Assembly: GCA_022483045.1 (NCBI GenBank) | Contig: JAKVOA010000001.1 | Span: forward strand, 1,592,501 to 1,656,500 | Length of the DNA: 64,000 nt | Direction of reading: 5' to 3' | From: Oscillospiraceae bacterium | GTDB lineage: Bacteria; Bacillota; Clostridia; Oscillospirales; Acutalibacteraceae | Part shown: positions 37,005 through 48,349 of the stretch, piece by piece | Layout: the number at the start of each line of letters is the position of its first letter | Position numbering within the stretch: position 1 is the first letter of the stretch | The notes under the pieces: generated by a model | What the model saw: only the letters and a program-made list of their open reading frames with translations | What the model was told of the DNA's origin: nothing | Databases searched by the model: none | Made by a program: the position numbers and the translations under genes

Positions 37005-37042
37005 CTGCAAAAATTTGCTTTTTTCGACCGGGAGGGACAGTT

Positions 37043-37753
37043 TTGAACAGCTATTTTCCGCGCATTATCACGCTGCTGCGCAAAGAGCGCGGACTCAGCC
37101 AGAAATCTGTCGCGGCCAACCTTGGTGTTTCACAGGCGCTGCTCTCTCATTACGAAAAGGGCATTCGCGAATGCGGGCTGGACTTTGTCGTAAAAATAGC
37201 GGATTTTTACCATGTTTCGTGCGACTACCTTTTGGGGCGCACGCCGCACCCGGCGGGCTTTGCCGCCGCGCAGCAGCAACAGCATGGTACACAGGAAATG
37301 CGGCAGCCGGCACAGCAGGAACCACTGGAACAGGCCCTGCTGCTCAATTCCATCTCAGTTTTGTACGAAATTTTACAAAACTGCCGCAGCAAAGACCTTT
37401 CCGCAGAAGTGTCGGCCTACCTCTTTGCGGCCGTCTACCGCGTGTTCCGCATTCTGTACTCCTCTAACAGCAAAAACCCGCAGGGCATGTTTGCCGTAAA
37501 AGAAAAATTGGCGGACGGCCGCGCGGCTGCCTGCAGTGAAGTGGCACTTTCGAATATCCGCTGTCTGCTTGCGGGCGAAGACGTAGAGGAACTCAAAGGC
37601 ATTTTGCGCATGGACCTGCCTTCATTAAGCCCGGAAAAGCTCTCTGTACTGTGCCCGGCACTGTGCTCTTCTCTGTTCACCCTGATTCAGCGGGTTGAAA
37701 CCCGCATGGGGGTGCCTATGGCCGGGGAAGGCTCTGTAAAAAGACCGGTGTGA
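37043..37753 (+). CDS. XRE-family transcriptional regulator
   Basis: A 236-residue protein with an N-terminal Cro/CI helix-turn-helix (about 8-62; RKERGLSQKSVAANLGVSQALLSHYEKG, of which SQKSVAANLGVSQALLSHYE is the core), a Gln/Pro linker, and a C-terminal helical region of unknown role. It starts at TTG 37043 with GGGAGGG six bases upstream. Duplicated boxes over its promoter suggest it represses itself. It converges on and overlaps the neighbour by 38 bases. Confidence 0.85.
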   Translation: MNSYFPRIITLLRKERGLSQKSVAANLGVSQALLSHYEKGIRECGLDFVVKIADFYHVSCDYLLGRTPHPAGFAAAQQQQHGTQEMRQPAQQEPLEQALLLNSISVLYEILQNCRSKDLSAEVSAYLFAAVYRVFRILYSSNSKNPQGMFAVKEKLADGRAAACSEVALSNIRCLLAGEDVEELKGILRMDLPSLSPEKLSVLCPALCSSLFTLIQRVETRMGVPMAGEGSVKRPV

Positions 37754-38123
37754 AAGAGGCATAGCCTTTGCGCATATACGGCAGGTCATAAATTGCCGCA
37801 GGGTCCTTGGAACTTTCCATGACCGCATGGCATAGGTCCGCATAGATCTGGCTGCGGTAATAGACATCATAATCGCCCTGTACCCACGTGTGCGTGGTGT
37901 AGTCGATAAACACCACCCCCTGCTCCATTAAAGCCTGCAGCGCCTCGCTGCGGGCCTTTATCAACTCGTCAGAATCATTTGGATACTCCAAATAAATATA
38001 ATTGCGCTCTATTCTGCAAAGTTCCGGTTCCCCCTCGCGGTGCAGTTCAAAGCGCACAATGGGAAATCGCCGGTGTTCCAGCATACTGCAGAGAATTTCT
38101 TTCTGCATGGATGAAAAAATCAT
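37716..38123 (-). CDS. unknown soluble protein
   Basis: A protein of about 135 residues (start ATG 38123, or GTG 38153 if longer) with VRFELHREGEPELCRIERNY and a C-terminal SFTPVFLQSLPRP. No membrane segment, no family recognised. AGGAG lies 12 bases before the ATG, a little far. Its 3' end overlaps the XRE gene end-to-end on the opposite strand. Confidence 0.6.
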   Translation of the reverse strand: MIFSSMQKEILCSMLEHRRFPIVRFELHREGEPELCRIERNYIYLEYPNDSDELIKARSEALQALMEQGVVFIDYTTHTWVQGDYDVYYRSQIYADLCHAVMESSKDPAAIYDLPYMRKGYASFTPVFLQSLPRP

Positions 38124-38198
38124 TTTGTTTAAAGTCTCCTTTTCAAAAATCACCGCTTTTCAGTATAGCCGAAATTCACAAAAGATGCAACGCATATT

Positions 38199-38256
38199 AA
38201 AAAGGCAGGACAGCCGTCGGCGCTTTCGCGCTTTGCAGCTGCCCTGCCTTTTATTT
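38199..38256. terminator. bidirectional terminator downstream of glgA
   Basis: AAAAGGCAGG pairs with CCTGCCTTTT across an inner stem, with T residues on one side and A residues on the other. It ends the glg operon (minus); the neighbouring gene at 37716-38123 starts beyond it. Confidence 0.75.
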
Positions 38257-38264
38257 TCAGCCGA

Positions 38265-39689
38265 TTATTCTTTGAGCATGTCGCGGTACATGCGGATATA
38301 CTCATTTGCGGACTTGCCCCAGCTCATGTCGCAGTTCATTGCGCGCTGAACCAGAATCTGCCAGCCCTCTTTGTCATTATAACCGCCCAGAGCACGGCGT
38401 ACAGCGTTATCCATATCGCCGCTGTCGTAAGAGCGGAATGTAAAGCCATTGCCCTGGCCATCGCCGCTGTCCTGAATGGAATCTTTCAGGCCACCGGTCT
38501 CACGCACAATGGGAATCGTTCCATAGCGCAGTGCAATCATCTGCGAAAGGCCGCAGGGCTCGCTCTTGCTGGGCATCAGGAACATATCCGCGCCGGCGTA
38601 AATCTTTCTGGAAAGCTCCGGCACAAAGCCGTGGCAGGCGCACAGGCGGCCCGGGTAGCGTTCTTGCATCTGCTGGAAGAACTGCTCGTACTCCCACTCG
38701 CCGCTGCCCAAAACGACAAACTGCATGTTGGTGTCATCCATCAGGCGGCCGAGGTCCTCTTTGACAAGGTCCAGCCCCTTGTGTGCAACCAGGCGGGTCA
38801 CCATGCCAACCAGCGGGGTGTCCGGCTCCTGCGCAAGACCAAGGCGCTCCTGCAGGGAACGCTTATCTTCTGCCTTGCCGGAAACATCCTCTGCCGAGTA
38901 GTGGCTGCTGATATCCGGGTCGGTTGCCGGGTCGTAAGAAACCGTATCAATGCCATTTAAAATACCGGAAAGTTTCCATTCGCGCTGCTTAAGGATACCA
39001 TCCAGTCCAAAAGCATACCATGGGTCTAAAATCTCCTTGGCATAAGTAGGGCTTACGGTTGTCACACGGTTCGCCGTCTCAATCGCACCTTTGAGCATAT
39101 TGACACAGTCATCGTACTCCAAAATCGGCATATCGCTTTCCGGTACGCCCAAAACATCCTGTACCAGTTCTTTGCCGTACTTGCCCTGATACTGAATGTT
39201 ATGAATTGTGATAACAGTTTTAATGCCGCGATACCAATCATTATTTGCATAGAAAATGCTATAGTAAATGGGCACCATGGCGGTCTGCCAGTCGTTGCAG
39301 TGGATAATGTCCGGTTTAAAGTCGAGATACGGCAGCATTTCCAGAGCAGCACGCGAAAGGAATGCAAAGCGCTCAGCGTCGTCGTAGTGGCCATAAAGGC
39401 CCTTGCGCTTGAAGTAATACTGGTTGTCGATCAGGTAATAGATGACGCCGCCGGAGCGAGCCTCAAATACGCCGCAGTACTGCCGGCGCCACGCCACAGG
39501 CACAGACAAGCTGGTGACGAATTTCATATCATTACGCAGTTCCTGCGGGATATCCTCATACAGCGGCATTACCACGCGGCAGCCAATGAGCCGCTGACGC
39601 AGTGCCTGCGGCAGCGAGCCCGCTACATCCGCCAAACCACCCGTTGCCGCAAAGGGCCGGGCCTCACTGGTACAATATAAGATTTTCAT
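38265..39689 (-). CDS. glgA: glycogen synthase
   Basis: ADP-glucose-dependent glycosyltransferase (GT5) elongating glycogen. The 474-residue protein begins ILYCTSEARPFAATGGLADV, which holds the ADP-glucose-binding KxGG-like region, and has HNIQYQGKYG and a C-terminal MPSKSEPCGLSQMIALRYG. It is the last gene of glgB-glgC-glgD-glgA. Confidence 0.96.
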   Translation of the reverse strand: MKILYCTSEARPFAATGGLADVAGSLPQALRQRLIGCRVVMPLYEDIPQELRNDMKFVTSLSVPVAWRRQYCGVFEARSGGVIYYLIDNQYYFKRKGLYGHYDDAERFAFLSRAALEMLPYLDFKPDIIHCNDWQTAMVPIYYSIFYANNDWYRGIKTVITIHNIQYQGKYGKELVQDVLGVPESDMPILEYDDCVNMLKGAIETANRVTTVSPTYAKEILDPWYAFGLDGILKQREWKLSGILNGIDTVSYDPATDPDISSHYSAEDVSGKAEDKRSLQERLGLAQEPDTPLVGMVTRLVAHKGLDLVKEDLGRLMDDTNMQFVVLGSGEWEYEQFFQQMQERYPGRLCACHGFVPELSRKIYAGADMFLMPSKSEPCGLSQMIALRYGTIPIVRETGGLKDSIQDSGDGQGNGFTFRSYDSGDMDNAVRRALGGYNDKEGWQILVQRAMNCDMSWGKSANEYIRMYRDMLKE

Positions 39690-39743
39690 AGAAAAATCAC
39701 CTTTCCTTGGGTTTTGTCTGCCGGCGCACGGTCTGCTGCAGGC

Positions 39744-40859
39744 TTAAACAATGCTGCCCTTATTGATGAACACCGGATAAGACTGGAAGCCCATTAAAGA
39801 CCGCTCGTCTTTAATCGTCACATCCTTATCCATGATGACATAGTCCAGTTTGCAGTCCTCACCAATGTGGCTATCCTGCATAACAACACAGTTGCTGACT
39901 TTTGAGTTTTTGCCGATATGTACGCCGCGGAAAAGCACGCAGTTTTCAATTTCGCCGTCAATAATACAGCCATCTGCAACCAGGCTGTTGGAAACCTTGC
40001 TGCCGAGGCCATAGCGTGCCGGCAGATCGTCACGCACTTTGGTGTAAATGGGGCGCTCCGGTGTAAAGAGCTCGCTGCGTACCTTTGGCTGCATAAGAGC
40101 CATGTTGCTCTCAAAGTAGTCATTCATCGAGCAGATTGAGCGGAAGAAGCCGGTAAACTCATACCCGTGAAAACGGTAATTCTGAATATTACGCTGTACA
40201 AAGTCGCGCTCAAAGTCGTAAAGATTGCGGCTGACACAGTCAGAAATCAGCTTAATCAGCAGTTCTCTACCAATGACAATCATCGGCAGGCTGTAGTTGC
40301 AGGCACCGTCCAAATTCGGCTGAATCAGCGCATCGCGCACCATGCCGTCGGGGTCGATTTCATAGCTGATGGGGTCGGGGTATTTATCAGGAATGCGGCC
40401 AAAGCGGTAGGCAACCGTAACATCCGCGTCGCTTTCCACATGAGAAGCCAGCATTTTTTTGCAGTCGATATTGCAGACATAGTCACTGTCAGAAAGGAAC
40501 ACGTATTTTTCATTGGAATGCGACAGGAAACGCATGACAGAGGCAAGCGACTCGATGCGGGTGTTGCACTCTGAATTTCCATTGGAAAACGGCGGCAGGA
40601 TAAACAAGCCCTCGCGCTTACGGGAAAGGTCCCATGCTTTACCAGAGCCTAAGTGGTCCATTAAAGACTGATAGTTGCTCTTTGTAATGACGCCGACTTT
40701 GTTGATACCGGAATTGACCATGTTGGAAAGGACAAAGTCAATCAGGCGGTAGCGGCCGCCAAACGGTACACTTGCCATGGTGCGTGTTTCGGTTAATTCG
40801 CGCACCTTATCGTCATACATATTCGAAAAAATAATGCCAAGCACATTGTTTGCAATCAT
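39744..40859 (-). CDS. glgD: glucose-1-phosphate adenylyltransferase subunit GlgD
   Basis: Second, probably regulatory subunit of ADP-glucose pyrophosphorylase. The 371-residue protein has a nucleotidyltransferase fold and a C-terminal left-handed helix, but its N-terminus ([20 protein letters not shown]) lacks the GGxGxRL loop seen in GlgC, so catalysis is doubtful. Its ATG overlaps the glgC stop by four bases. The GlgC/GlgD arrangement is typical of Firmicutes. Confidence 0.94.
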   Translation of the reverse strand: MIANNVLGIIFSNMYDDKVRELTETRTMASVPFGGRYRLIDFVLSNMVNSGINKVGVITKSNYQSLMDHLGSGKAWDLSRKREGLFILPPFSNGNSECNTRIESLASVMRFLSHSNEKYVFLSDSDYVCNIDCKKMLASHVESDADVTVAYRFGRIPDKYPDPISYEIDPDGMVRDALIQPNLDGACNYSLPMIVIGRELLIKLISDCVSRNLYDFERDFVQRNIQNYRFHGYEFTGFFRSICSMNDYFESNMALMQPKVRSELFTPERPIYTKVRDDLPARYGLGSKVSNSLVADGCIIDGEIENCVLFRGVHIGKNSKVSNCVVMQDSHIGEDCKLDYVIMDKDVTIKDERSLMGFQSYPVFINKGSIV

Positions 40860-42085
40860 TTCTTCTGCGCCTCCTCTGCTAATGTTTCTGCGTCAACCAT
40901 AGCTTTCGGCGGCACAACCGCACCCGGCTGAATCACGCAGTCGCTGCCAACAACAGCAACGCCCCATTCTTCGCCCTTTTTGTCCATATCTTCCGGCCGC
41001 TGGCCAACAACAGCACCCTTGCCGATAACAGAGTTCTCGGCAACAATAGCGTACTGCACCACAGCGCCTTCTTCAATTCTCGTGCCGGGCATGATAATCG
41101 AATCACGCACCACCGCGCCCGGCGCAATGTAAACGCCGGAGAACAGCACAGCAAAGTCAATCTCGCCGTAAACATTGGCGCCCTCTGCTACCAGAGAATT
41201 CTGTACTTTTGCGTCTTTTGAAATGTAATGCGGCGGCATGACCGGGTTGCGGGAATAGATTTTCCAGGAATCATCCGAAAGGTCAAGCGGTGTCTTGGGG
41301 TCAAGCAGGTCCATGTTCGACTCCCACAGGCTCTCGATTGTGCCCACGTCTTTCCAGTAGCCCTCAAAGTGATAAGCAAACATGCGCTCGCCCGCATTGA
41401 GCATTGCCGGCAGCACATCATGGCCAAAGTCGTTGCTACTCTTGCTGTTTGCTTCGTCCTCTTCCAGGTACTTTTTCAGTTTGCTCCAAGTAAAGACATA
41501 AATGCCCATGCTGGCTTTATTGCTCTTTGGCTTTTTGGGTTTCTCATCGAACTCATAAATGGAGTTGTCTTCGCGGGTATTAAGAATGCCAAAACGGGAG
41601 GCCTCCTCCATAGAAACCTCAATCTCTGCAATGGTGCAGTCAGCGTTTTTCTCTTTGTGATAAGCAACCATTTTTGAGTAATCCATTTTGTAAATATGGT
41701 CACCGGAAAGAATCACCACATACTCAGGGTTGTATCGCTGAATGTACGGAATGTTCTGATAAATAGCGTTTGCAGTGCCTTTGTACCAGTCTGACTTGCG
41801 GCTGCGCTGATACGGCGGCAGCACACGCACACCGGCATTCATGCTGTCCAAATCCCACGGCTGGCCAGAACCGATATATTCGTTCAGTTCCAGCGGCTGG
41901 TACTGTGTCAGGACACCGACTGTTTCAATGCCGGAATTGACACAGTTGGAAAGCGGAAAATCAATAATGCGGTATTTTCCTCCGTAGGGGACCGCCGGTT
42001 TTGCAATCTTTTTGGTCAGCACCCCAAGTCGGCTGCCCTGGCCACCCGCCAGGATCATAGCCACAACTTCTTGTTTTGGCAACAT
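40856..42085 (-). CDS. glgC: glucose-1-phosphate adenylyltransferase
   Basis: Catalytic subunit making ADP-glucose, the committed step of glycogen synthesis. The 409-residue protein has the nucleotide-binding [42 protein letters not shown] and a beta-helix end. AAGGAGG precedes the ATG. It overlaps glgD by ATGA and follows glgB by about 120 bases. Confidence 0.96.
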   Translation of the reverse strand: MLPKQEVVAMILAGGQGSRLGVLTKKIAKPAVPYGGKYRIIDFPLSNCVNSGIETVGVLTQYQPLELNEYIGSGQPWDLDSMNAGVRVLPPYQRSRKSDWYKGTANAIYQNIPYIQRYNPEYVVILSGDHIYKMDYSKMVAYHKEKNADCTIAEIEVSMEEASRFGILNTREDNSIYEFDEKPKKPKSNKASMGIYVFTWSKLKKYLEEDEANSKSSNDFGHDVLPAMLNAGERMFAYHFEGYWKDVGTIESLWESNMDLLDPKTPLDLSDDSWKIYSRNPVMPPHYISKDAKVQNSLVAEGANVYGEIDFAVLFSGVYIAPGAVVRDSIIMPGTRIEEGAVVQYAIVAENSVIGKGAVVGQRPEDMDKKGEEWGVAVVGSDCVIQPGAVVPPKAMVDAETLAEEAQKK

Positions 42086-42206
42086 GGTTATTCCTCCTTA
42101 AAATATACGCTGATTCTTTCAGCAAACCGCAGCAGCCCACAGGCAATGCCTGTTCTGAATTTTAAGAGCCGCCGCAGCCGCGCATTTATTTTTACAGCAC
42201 CGTGTT

Positions 42207-44213
42207 TCAGGTTTTCGGTGCGTCTGCCGATTTGTTAAAGAAGCGTTTTTTCGCCTGCGGCGCTGGTTTTTCGTCTGCCGGCTGGGCTTTGTCAGGCACC
42301 TGTGCAGTTCCTTTTCTGCGCTTCAGTTTAAGATAAATAGTGGAAAGTGGCGGCAGGTGAAGGTCAATCGACTGCTCCATGCCGTGCATGGGGAATTCTT
42401 TGTCGCTGACAATATGGCTGCCGTTTTCAATGCCGCTGCCGCCAAAGCGGGCCCAGTCCGTGGAAAAGACCTCTTCATAGACCCCATCAAACGGTGCACC
42501 GATACGGTAAGAGGGACGCTCTACCGGAACAAAATTGCACACGATAATGAGTTCTTCTTTCGCTTTGTTGAAGCGGCGGAACGCAATCACGCTTTGGTCG
42601 CAGTCATCATTGCTAATCCAGGAAAAACCGCTCCAGTCAAAATCGACCTGCCACAAGGGCGAATTTTTTAAGTAAAAATGGTTTAATTCCTGGAAGAAAT
42701 GGTGCTGTGCATCGTGCTGCGGATACTGTAGCAGCAGCCAGTCCAGTTCCTGCTTATAGTTCCACTCAATAAACTGTCCCAGTTCCGTGCCCATAAACAA
42801 AAGCTTTTTGCCGGGGTGCGCCATCATGTAGCCCATGAATGCACGCACACCTGCGAACTTTTGATCGGCAGTGCCAGGCATTTTGTTCATCAGGGAACAC
42901 TTTCCATGTACAACTTCATCATGTGAAATAGGCAAAATAAAATTTTCGGCAAACGAATAAAAGAAAGAAAATGTAATATCCTTCTGATTATATTTTCTGC
43001 CGAGCGGATCCAGCGACATATAGTGCATCATATCGTTCATCCAGCCCATATTCCACTTGTAGTTAAAACCCAAACCACCCATGTAGGTAGGCTTGCTGAC
43101 CATAGGCCAGCTGGTAGACTCCTCTGCAATCATCATCGCCGTGGGGAAGCGGGCAAAGACCGCTTCATTCAGCTTTTGCAGGAAGGCGATTGCCTCCAGA
43201 TTTTCACGGCCGCCGTCTTTATTGGGCACCCACTGTCCCGGCTGACGGCTGTAATCCAGATACAGCATTGAGGCGACTGCGTCTACACGAATGCCGTCAA
43301 TATGGTATTTTTCCAGCCAGAAAAGCGCACTGGAGATCAAAAACGAAATGACTTCGGGTTTGCCGTAATCAAACACCAGCGTACCCCAATCCATGTGCTC
43401 CCCTTTGCGCGGGTCTGCATACTCATAACACGGGGTCCCGTCAAATTTGGCAAGTCCGCTTTCGTCCTTTGGAAAATGCGCAGGCACCCAGTCCATAATG
43501 ACGCCGATGCCCGCCTCATGGCAAGCCTCAATAAAATGCATAAACTGCTTTGGCGTACCATAGCGGGAGGTCGGCGCAAAGTAGCCCGTTACCTGATAGC
43601 CCCATGAGCCATCGAAGGGATACTCTGTAACCGGCATAATTTCAATATGCGTATATCCCATCTTTTTGACATACGGCACAAGTTCCTCTGCCAGTTTGTC
43701 ATAGCTGAAAACGTTGCCGTCGGGGTAGCGCCGCCAAGAGCCGAGATGCACTTCATAAATATTTACAGGGTGGTCGTAGTGCTCCTCTTTTTCTTTATGC
43801 TTCTGCCATGCGCTGTCTTTCCACTGGTAGCCCTCTATGTCGTAATAGCGGCTGGAAGTGCCAGGGCGCGTGTCAAAGAAGAAAGCATAAGGATCGCTTT
43901 TGCGCACCTGCCGGCCGTCCGGGTCAGTTACACAGTACTGATAACGCCCGTACTCCTGCAGGGCAAAAGGCACGCAGGCCTCCCACACACCGGCGCTGAC
44001 TTTTTCCATAGGGGTTTCATCTGCATCCCAATGATTAAAGTCACCGACAACAGACACTGTTTGTGCATTTGGCGCCCATACGCGAAACGCCGTCTGCACG
44101 CTGCTGCCGTCTTTTTGGCAGTGTATGCCAAGGTATTTAAAGGCTTCTACGTTTGTACCCTGATGAAACAGATAGAGCGGCAGGTTGTCGTTTTGCGTTT
44201 CGCTTTTTTGCAT
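42207..44213 (-). CDS. glgB: 1,4-alpha-glucan branching enzyme
   Basis: GH13 enzyme making alpha-1,6 branches. The 668-residue protein has the CBM48 N-terminal domain (FRVWAPNAQTVSVVGDFNHW), the (beta/alpha)8 barrel with DWVPAHFP, GIRVDAVASMLYLDYSR (nucleophile Asp), AEEST and SHDEVVHGK, then a C-terminal beta domain and a Lys/Pro tail. ATG 44213 is preferred because GAGGAG lies nine bases upstream; a TTG at 44249 would precede that site. It is first in the glg operon. Confidence 0.95.
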   Translation of the reverse strand: MQKSETQNDNLPLYLFHQGTNVEAFKYLGIHCQKDGSSVQTAFRVWAPNAQTVSVVGDFNHWDADETPMEKVSAGVWEACVPFALQEYGRYQYCVTDPDGRQVRKSDPYAFFFDTRPGTSSRYYDIEGYQWKDSAWQKHKEKEEHYDHPVNIYEVHLGSWRRYPDGNVFSYDKLAEELVPYVKKMGYTHIEIMPVTEYPFDGSWGYQVTGYFAPTSRYGTPKQFMHFIEACHEAGIGVIMDWVPAHFPKDESGLAKFDGTPCYEYADPRKGEHMDWGTLVFDYGKPEVISFLISSALFWLEKYHIDGIRVDAVASMLYLDYSRQPGQWVPNKDGGRENLEAIAFLQKLNEAVFARFPTAMMIAEESTSWPMVSKPTYMGGLGFNYKWNMGWMNDMMHYMSLDPLGRKYNQKDITFSFFYSFAENFILPISHDEVVHGKCSLMNKMPGTADQKFAGVRAFMGYMMAHPGKKLLFMGTELGQFIEWNYKQELDWLLLQYPQHDAQHHFFQELNHFYLKNSPLWQVDFDWSGFSWISNDDCDQSVIAFRRFNKAKEELIIVCNFVPVERPSYRIGAPFDGVYEEVFSTDWARFGGSGIENGSHIVSDKEFPMHGMEQSIDLHLPPLSTIYLKLKRRKGTAQVPDKAQPADEKPAPQAKKRFFNKSADAPKT

Positions 44214-44262
44214 ATCAAACAGCTCCTCTGCAGGTGGGAAATTAGCCAACTTTTATAATGTA

Positions 44263-44290
44263 ATCATATCACAAAACTTCAAAATTTCAA
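44263..44290 (-). promoter_or_regulatory. promoter of the glg operon
   Basis: TTGAAA (44290-44285), 16-base spacer, TATGAT (44268-44263), about 50 bases before the glgB start. The rest of the 300-base gap to gap holds only the gap terminator. Confidence 0.7.
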
Positions 44291-44462
44291 GGCTTTTATG
44301 AAAATATCGCAGAAAACATTCGAATTGCACAGAATGATTTTGTTCATTTTGTTACAAAATGAACCTGTTTTTTTTCACAAGCAGCTTTCGGTGCTTTCCA
44401 GTATAACAATTTAGCAGCAAAAAGCATGTCGTTTTGGCCAGCCCAAGGCAGAAAGCAAAGAA

Positions 44463-44505
44463 AAAGCGCTTTCCATGGTCGCAGGACCAAAGAAAGCGCC
44501 TTTAA
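44463..44505 (-). terminator. intrinsic terminator of gap
   Basis: GCGCTTTC pairs with GAAAGCGC and is followed by TTTTTCTTT on the minus strand, directly after the gap stop. Confidence 0.8.
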
Positions 44506-44515
44506 TTGTTTAAAA

Positions 44516-45594
<1,079 letters not shown>

Positions 45595-45672
45595 GTGTCT
45601 GAATCTGTGAAAGACAATTTATTTGCAAAATCATTCCAATATACTATATATGCTTGAAAAGGCGTCGAATTT

Positions 45673-46656
45673 TCAGTCATTTTTATGGCTTGGGTAAAAG
45701 TAGCACTGCGGCTGGTAATGCTCCTCAAGGTAAATCACCAGAGAGTGCTCTAAACGGGCGTCAAGCTCCTGCTGCGGCAGGGGATGCGGGTCTTCGCGCG
45801 AAGCCACGACTGGGGGCCTGACATGCCTGTGGGCGCGTGTCTGACGGGTTTTTCGGCGAACAACTGGTCGGACCTGCGGCTTCTCCTCGCCGGCGTCTTC
45901 TTCCTCTTTCGAGAGTTCTTCCAGCGACATCGGCCGCAAAGTCAAAAGAGAAATCAGCACAAACAGCGCCAAAACAAGCAATGCCCAGCTGAGTCCTGCC
46001 AAAAAAGACGCAGATTTCCACGCCGCCGGTGCCGCCACCGCCGCTGTAAGCACTGCAGGCAGTCCTACCGATGTCACACTGCCGCGCGCAACACGTTTGA
46101 CCCCAGAGGCCATCTTTGCCAAAGACTGCAGCGTCAGCAGCAGGAAAATAATGGCCGCAGTGCGCAAGATATTTTCAAGTCCAACTGGCGACGCAACATT
46201 GACCCGAAACTGCAGAAACAGCTCTGCAAAGCACCACAGCGACGGCGCCAAAGCCAGAATTGGGTGACTTGCAAAGAAATTCTGCCCCGACAAAAACAGG
46301 CAGCCCTGCAAAAACAGCATCAGCCCGGCAAAAACCGCAAGCAAGGTGCCGGCCCCCATCAGGTAAGCGTAGTCACCCGCACGGTTCCATGCCTGAAAAA
46401 CCACCGAAATGCCCGCCAATAGCAGGCCGGCGCCCAGGTAAGCAGCACCCAGAAAAGCGCTGTGCTGCGGCAAGCGGACCACCGTTTTATCCGTACGGGC
46501 CGTAAACAGGCAGACCGCACTGCCCCCAAACAGCACCGCACACATTACCAAACTGACAGGCCCCCAGCCGGTTTCTATAGGCAGCTGGCACAGACGCAGT
46601 CCCAGCGAAACGCCCAGTGTGAGCAGGAAGACCAACCACGGCAGTTTTTGTTTCAT
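45673..46656 (-). CDS. polytopic membrane protein, function unknown
   Basis: A 327-residue protein with about seven hydrophobic segments over residues 5-240, followed by a cytoplasmic, Arg/Pro-rich tail (VVRRKTRQTRAHRHVRPPVV) and a short conserved-looking end. AGGAGTG precedes the ATG, only 15 bases after the citrate synthase stop, so the two are probably cotranscribed. Family not recognised; it could be a transporter-like or signalling protein. Confidence 0.75.
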   Translation of the reverse strand: MKQKLPWLVFLLTLGVSLGLRLCQLPIETGWGPVSLVMCAVLFGGSAVCLFTARTDKTVVRLPQHSAFLGAAYLGAGLLLAGISVVFQAWNRAGDYAYLMGAGTLLAVFAGLMLFLQGCLFLSGQNFFASHPILALAPSLWCFAELFLQFRVNVASPVGLENILRTAAIIFLLLTLQSLAKMASGVKRVARGSVTSVGLPAVLTAAVAAPAAWKSASFLAGLSWALLVLALFVLISLLTLRPMSLEELSKEEEDAGEEKPQVRPVVRRKTRQTRAHRHVRPPVVASREDPHPLPQQELDARLEHSLVIYLEEHYQPQCYFYPSHKND

Positions 46657-46671
46657 TAGGCAAGAACACTC

Positions 46672-48057
46672 CTATCGTTCTTCAAGGGGGATATACGGCC
46701 TGCGCTTTGACAGAGAAAAGTAAGCCGGGCGCATAATCCGCTTGGCAGTTTCAATTTCTTCTATACGGTGCGCGCACCAGCCCGGCATACGCGAAACCGC
46801 AAACATCGGCGTGTAAAGCTCCGGCGGAATATTGAGCATCTCGTAAACCAGACCGGAATAGAAATCGACATTGGCGCTGATGGTTTTTGTATCGCCGTGC
46901 ACTGATTCAAAGACTTTCGGTGCCAGCTTTTCCACTAACTCAAACAGCTCGAACTTGGCCTGCATTCCCTCGTGCTGCGGCGCCAGTTTTTCGGCTTCAT
47001 GCTTTAAGATCACCGCGCGCGGGTCAGACAGGGTGTATACTGCATGGCCCATACCGTAAATTAAACCGGAATGGTCCCCTACTTCTTTATTCGCAATCTT
47101 TACTAAATAGTCATAGACTTTCCGCTCGCTGCCCCAGTCATCCACATTCTCCATCAGGTCGTTCATCATCATCATCACGCGGTGGTTTGCGCCGCCGTGT
47201 TTTGGCCCTTTCAAGGAGCCAATGCCGGCCGCAATCGCGGAATAGATATCGGTACCAGTAGATGAAAGCACCCGCACTGAAAAAGTGGAGTTGTTGCCGC
47301 CGCTGTGCTCTGCATGCAGAATCATGCACAAATCGAGCAGGTGTGCTTCATCATGCGTAAACTGGCGGTCCGGACGGATGGCATCGAGAATCGACTCAGC
47401 CGTAGACTGGCTGGGATTGACCGGGTGAAAGAACATGCTCTGTTTGTCAAAGCGGCGGCGCTTTACCTGGTAGGCATAGGTCATAATGGCAGGCATCTGC
47501 GCAATCAGCTGAAAAGACTGGCGAATGCTGTTTTCTAAAGAAATATCATCGGGGTTGTCATCATAAGAATACAGTGCAAGCACAGAGCGCGCAAGCTTGT
47601 TCATAATATTGCGCGATGGTGCCTTTAAAATCATATCTTCTGCAAAGTTTTCCGGCAGCTCACGGTAATAGCTGAGCACCCGATGCAGTTTATCCAGCTG
47701 GTTGGCAGTTGGCAGCTGACCAAAGAGCAGCAGCCACACCACTTCTTCATAGCCAAAGCGGTCCGCTTTGCGGCAGCCCTCTACAATATCGGCGACATCA
47801 ATGCCGCGGTAGGTCAGCCGGCCTTTATCCGGTACGCGCTCGTTATCGTCAATCAAATAGCCGTGCACCTTGCTGATTTGGGTCAGGCCCGCCAGCACAC
47901 CGGTGCCATCGGGATTGCGCAGGCCGCGCTTTACACCGTACGCATCAAATTTTTCCAGCGGGATATTGTTGTGCTCCCGGAATTCATCACACAGGGTTTT
48001 CAGTTCCTTGTCAACAAACACTTGGCCGTTTTCCTGTTTTTCTTCCTGTTTATCCAA
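46672..48057 (-). CDS. gltA: citrate/2-methylcitrate synthase
   Basis: Condenses oxaloacetate with acetyl-CoA to start the (partial) citric acid cycle, probably for glutamate synthesis. The 461-residue protein has an N-terminal extension, the conserved HAEHSGGNNSTFSVRV, GPKHGGANHRVMMM, GMGHAVYTLSDPRA and the late Asp in NVDFYSGLVYEML. It starts at TTG 48057 after a GGGGG stretch. An unusual inverted repeat overlaps its promoter. Confidence 0.93.
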   Translation of the reverse strand: MDKQEEKQENGQVFVDKELKTLCDEFREHNNIPLEKFDAYGVKRGLRNPDGTGVLAGLTQISKVHGYLIDDNERVPDKGRLTYRGIDVADIVEGCRKADRFGYEEVVWLLLFGQLPTANQLDKLHRVLSYYRELPENFAEDMILKAPSRNIMNKLARSVLALYSYDDNPDDISLENSIRQSFQLIAQMPAIMTYAYQVKRRRFDKQSMFFHPVNPSQSTAESILDAIRPDRQFTHDEAHLLDLCMILHAEHSGGNNSTFSVRVLSSTGTDIYSAIAAGIGSLKGPKHGGANHRVMMMMNDLMENVDDWGSERKVYDYLVKIANKEVGDHSGLIYGMGHAVYTLSDPRAVILKHEAEKLAPQHEGMQAKFELFELVEKLAPKVFESVHGDTKTISANVDFYSGLVYEMLNIPPELYTPMFAVSRMPGWCAHRIEEIETAKRIMRPAYFSLSKRRPYIPLEER

Positions 48058-48119
48058 AATAATCCCCCTCTCGGCCGATGAAAATACACTGCAGCTTCTC
48101 TAGGTCTTTACAGTATCTT

Positions 48120-48161
48120 AAAGCTTGATTTTACAACAGCAATGTCCTAAAGTCAAGCTTT
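48120..48161 (-). promoter_or_regulatory. citrate synthase promoter inside a 14-base inverted repeat
   Basis: TTGACT (48156-48151), 17-base spacer, TAAAAT (48133-48128). The arms AAAGCTTGATTTTA (48120-48133) and TAAAGTCAAGCTTT (48148-48161) pair at 13 of 14 positions, so -10 and -35 lie in opposite arms. The rest of the 290-base gap to spoIID contains a second, weaker palindrome and nothing coding. Confidence 0.65.
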
Positions 48162-48349
48162 CGGCAGGGAATTCGTGCATTTTCATGCATTATATCCTGC
48201 ATTTTTGTAGGATTGTCTGCATAAACAGCGCATTCTGTCGAGGGGCAGATGAATAATTCAGTGCGTTGTTCTGTAAAATGGAAGGGTGGCTTTTCTGCAG
48301 TGCCCACTGAAAAAAGCCCGGACAAACATAAGAAAAAGGAGTGTGTGAC

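Noticed and set aside
48180-48340. sigma-E promoter for spoIID
   Set aside because: A CATAAA-like stretch exists but without a matching -10; not convincing.
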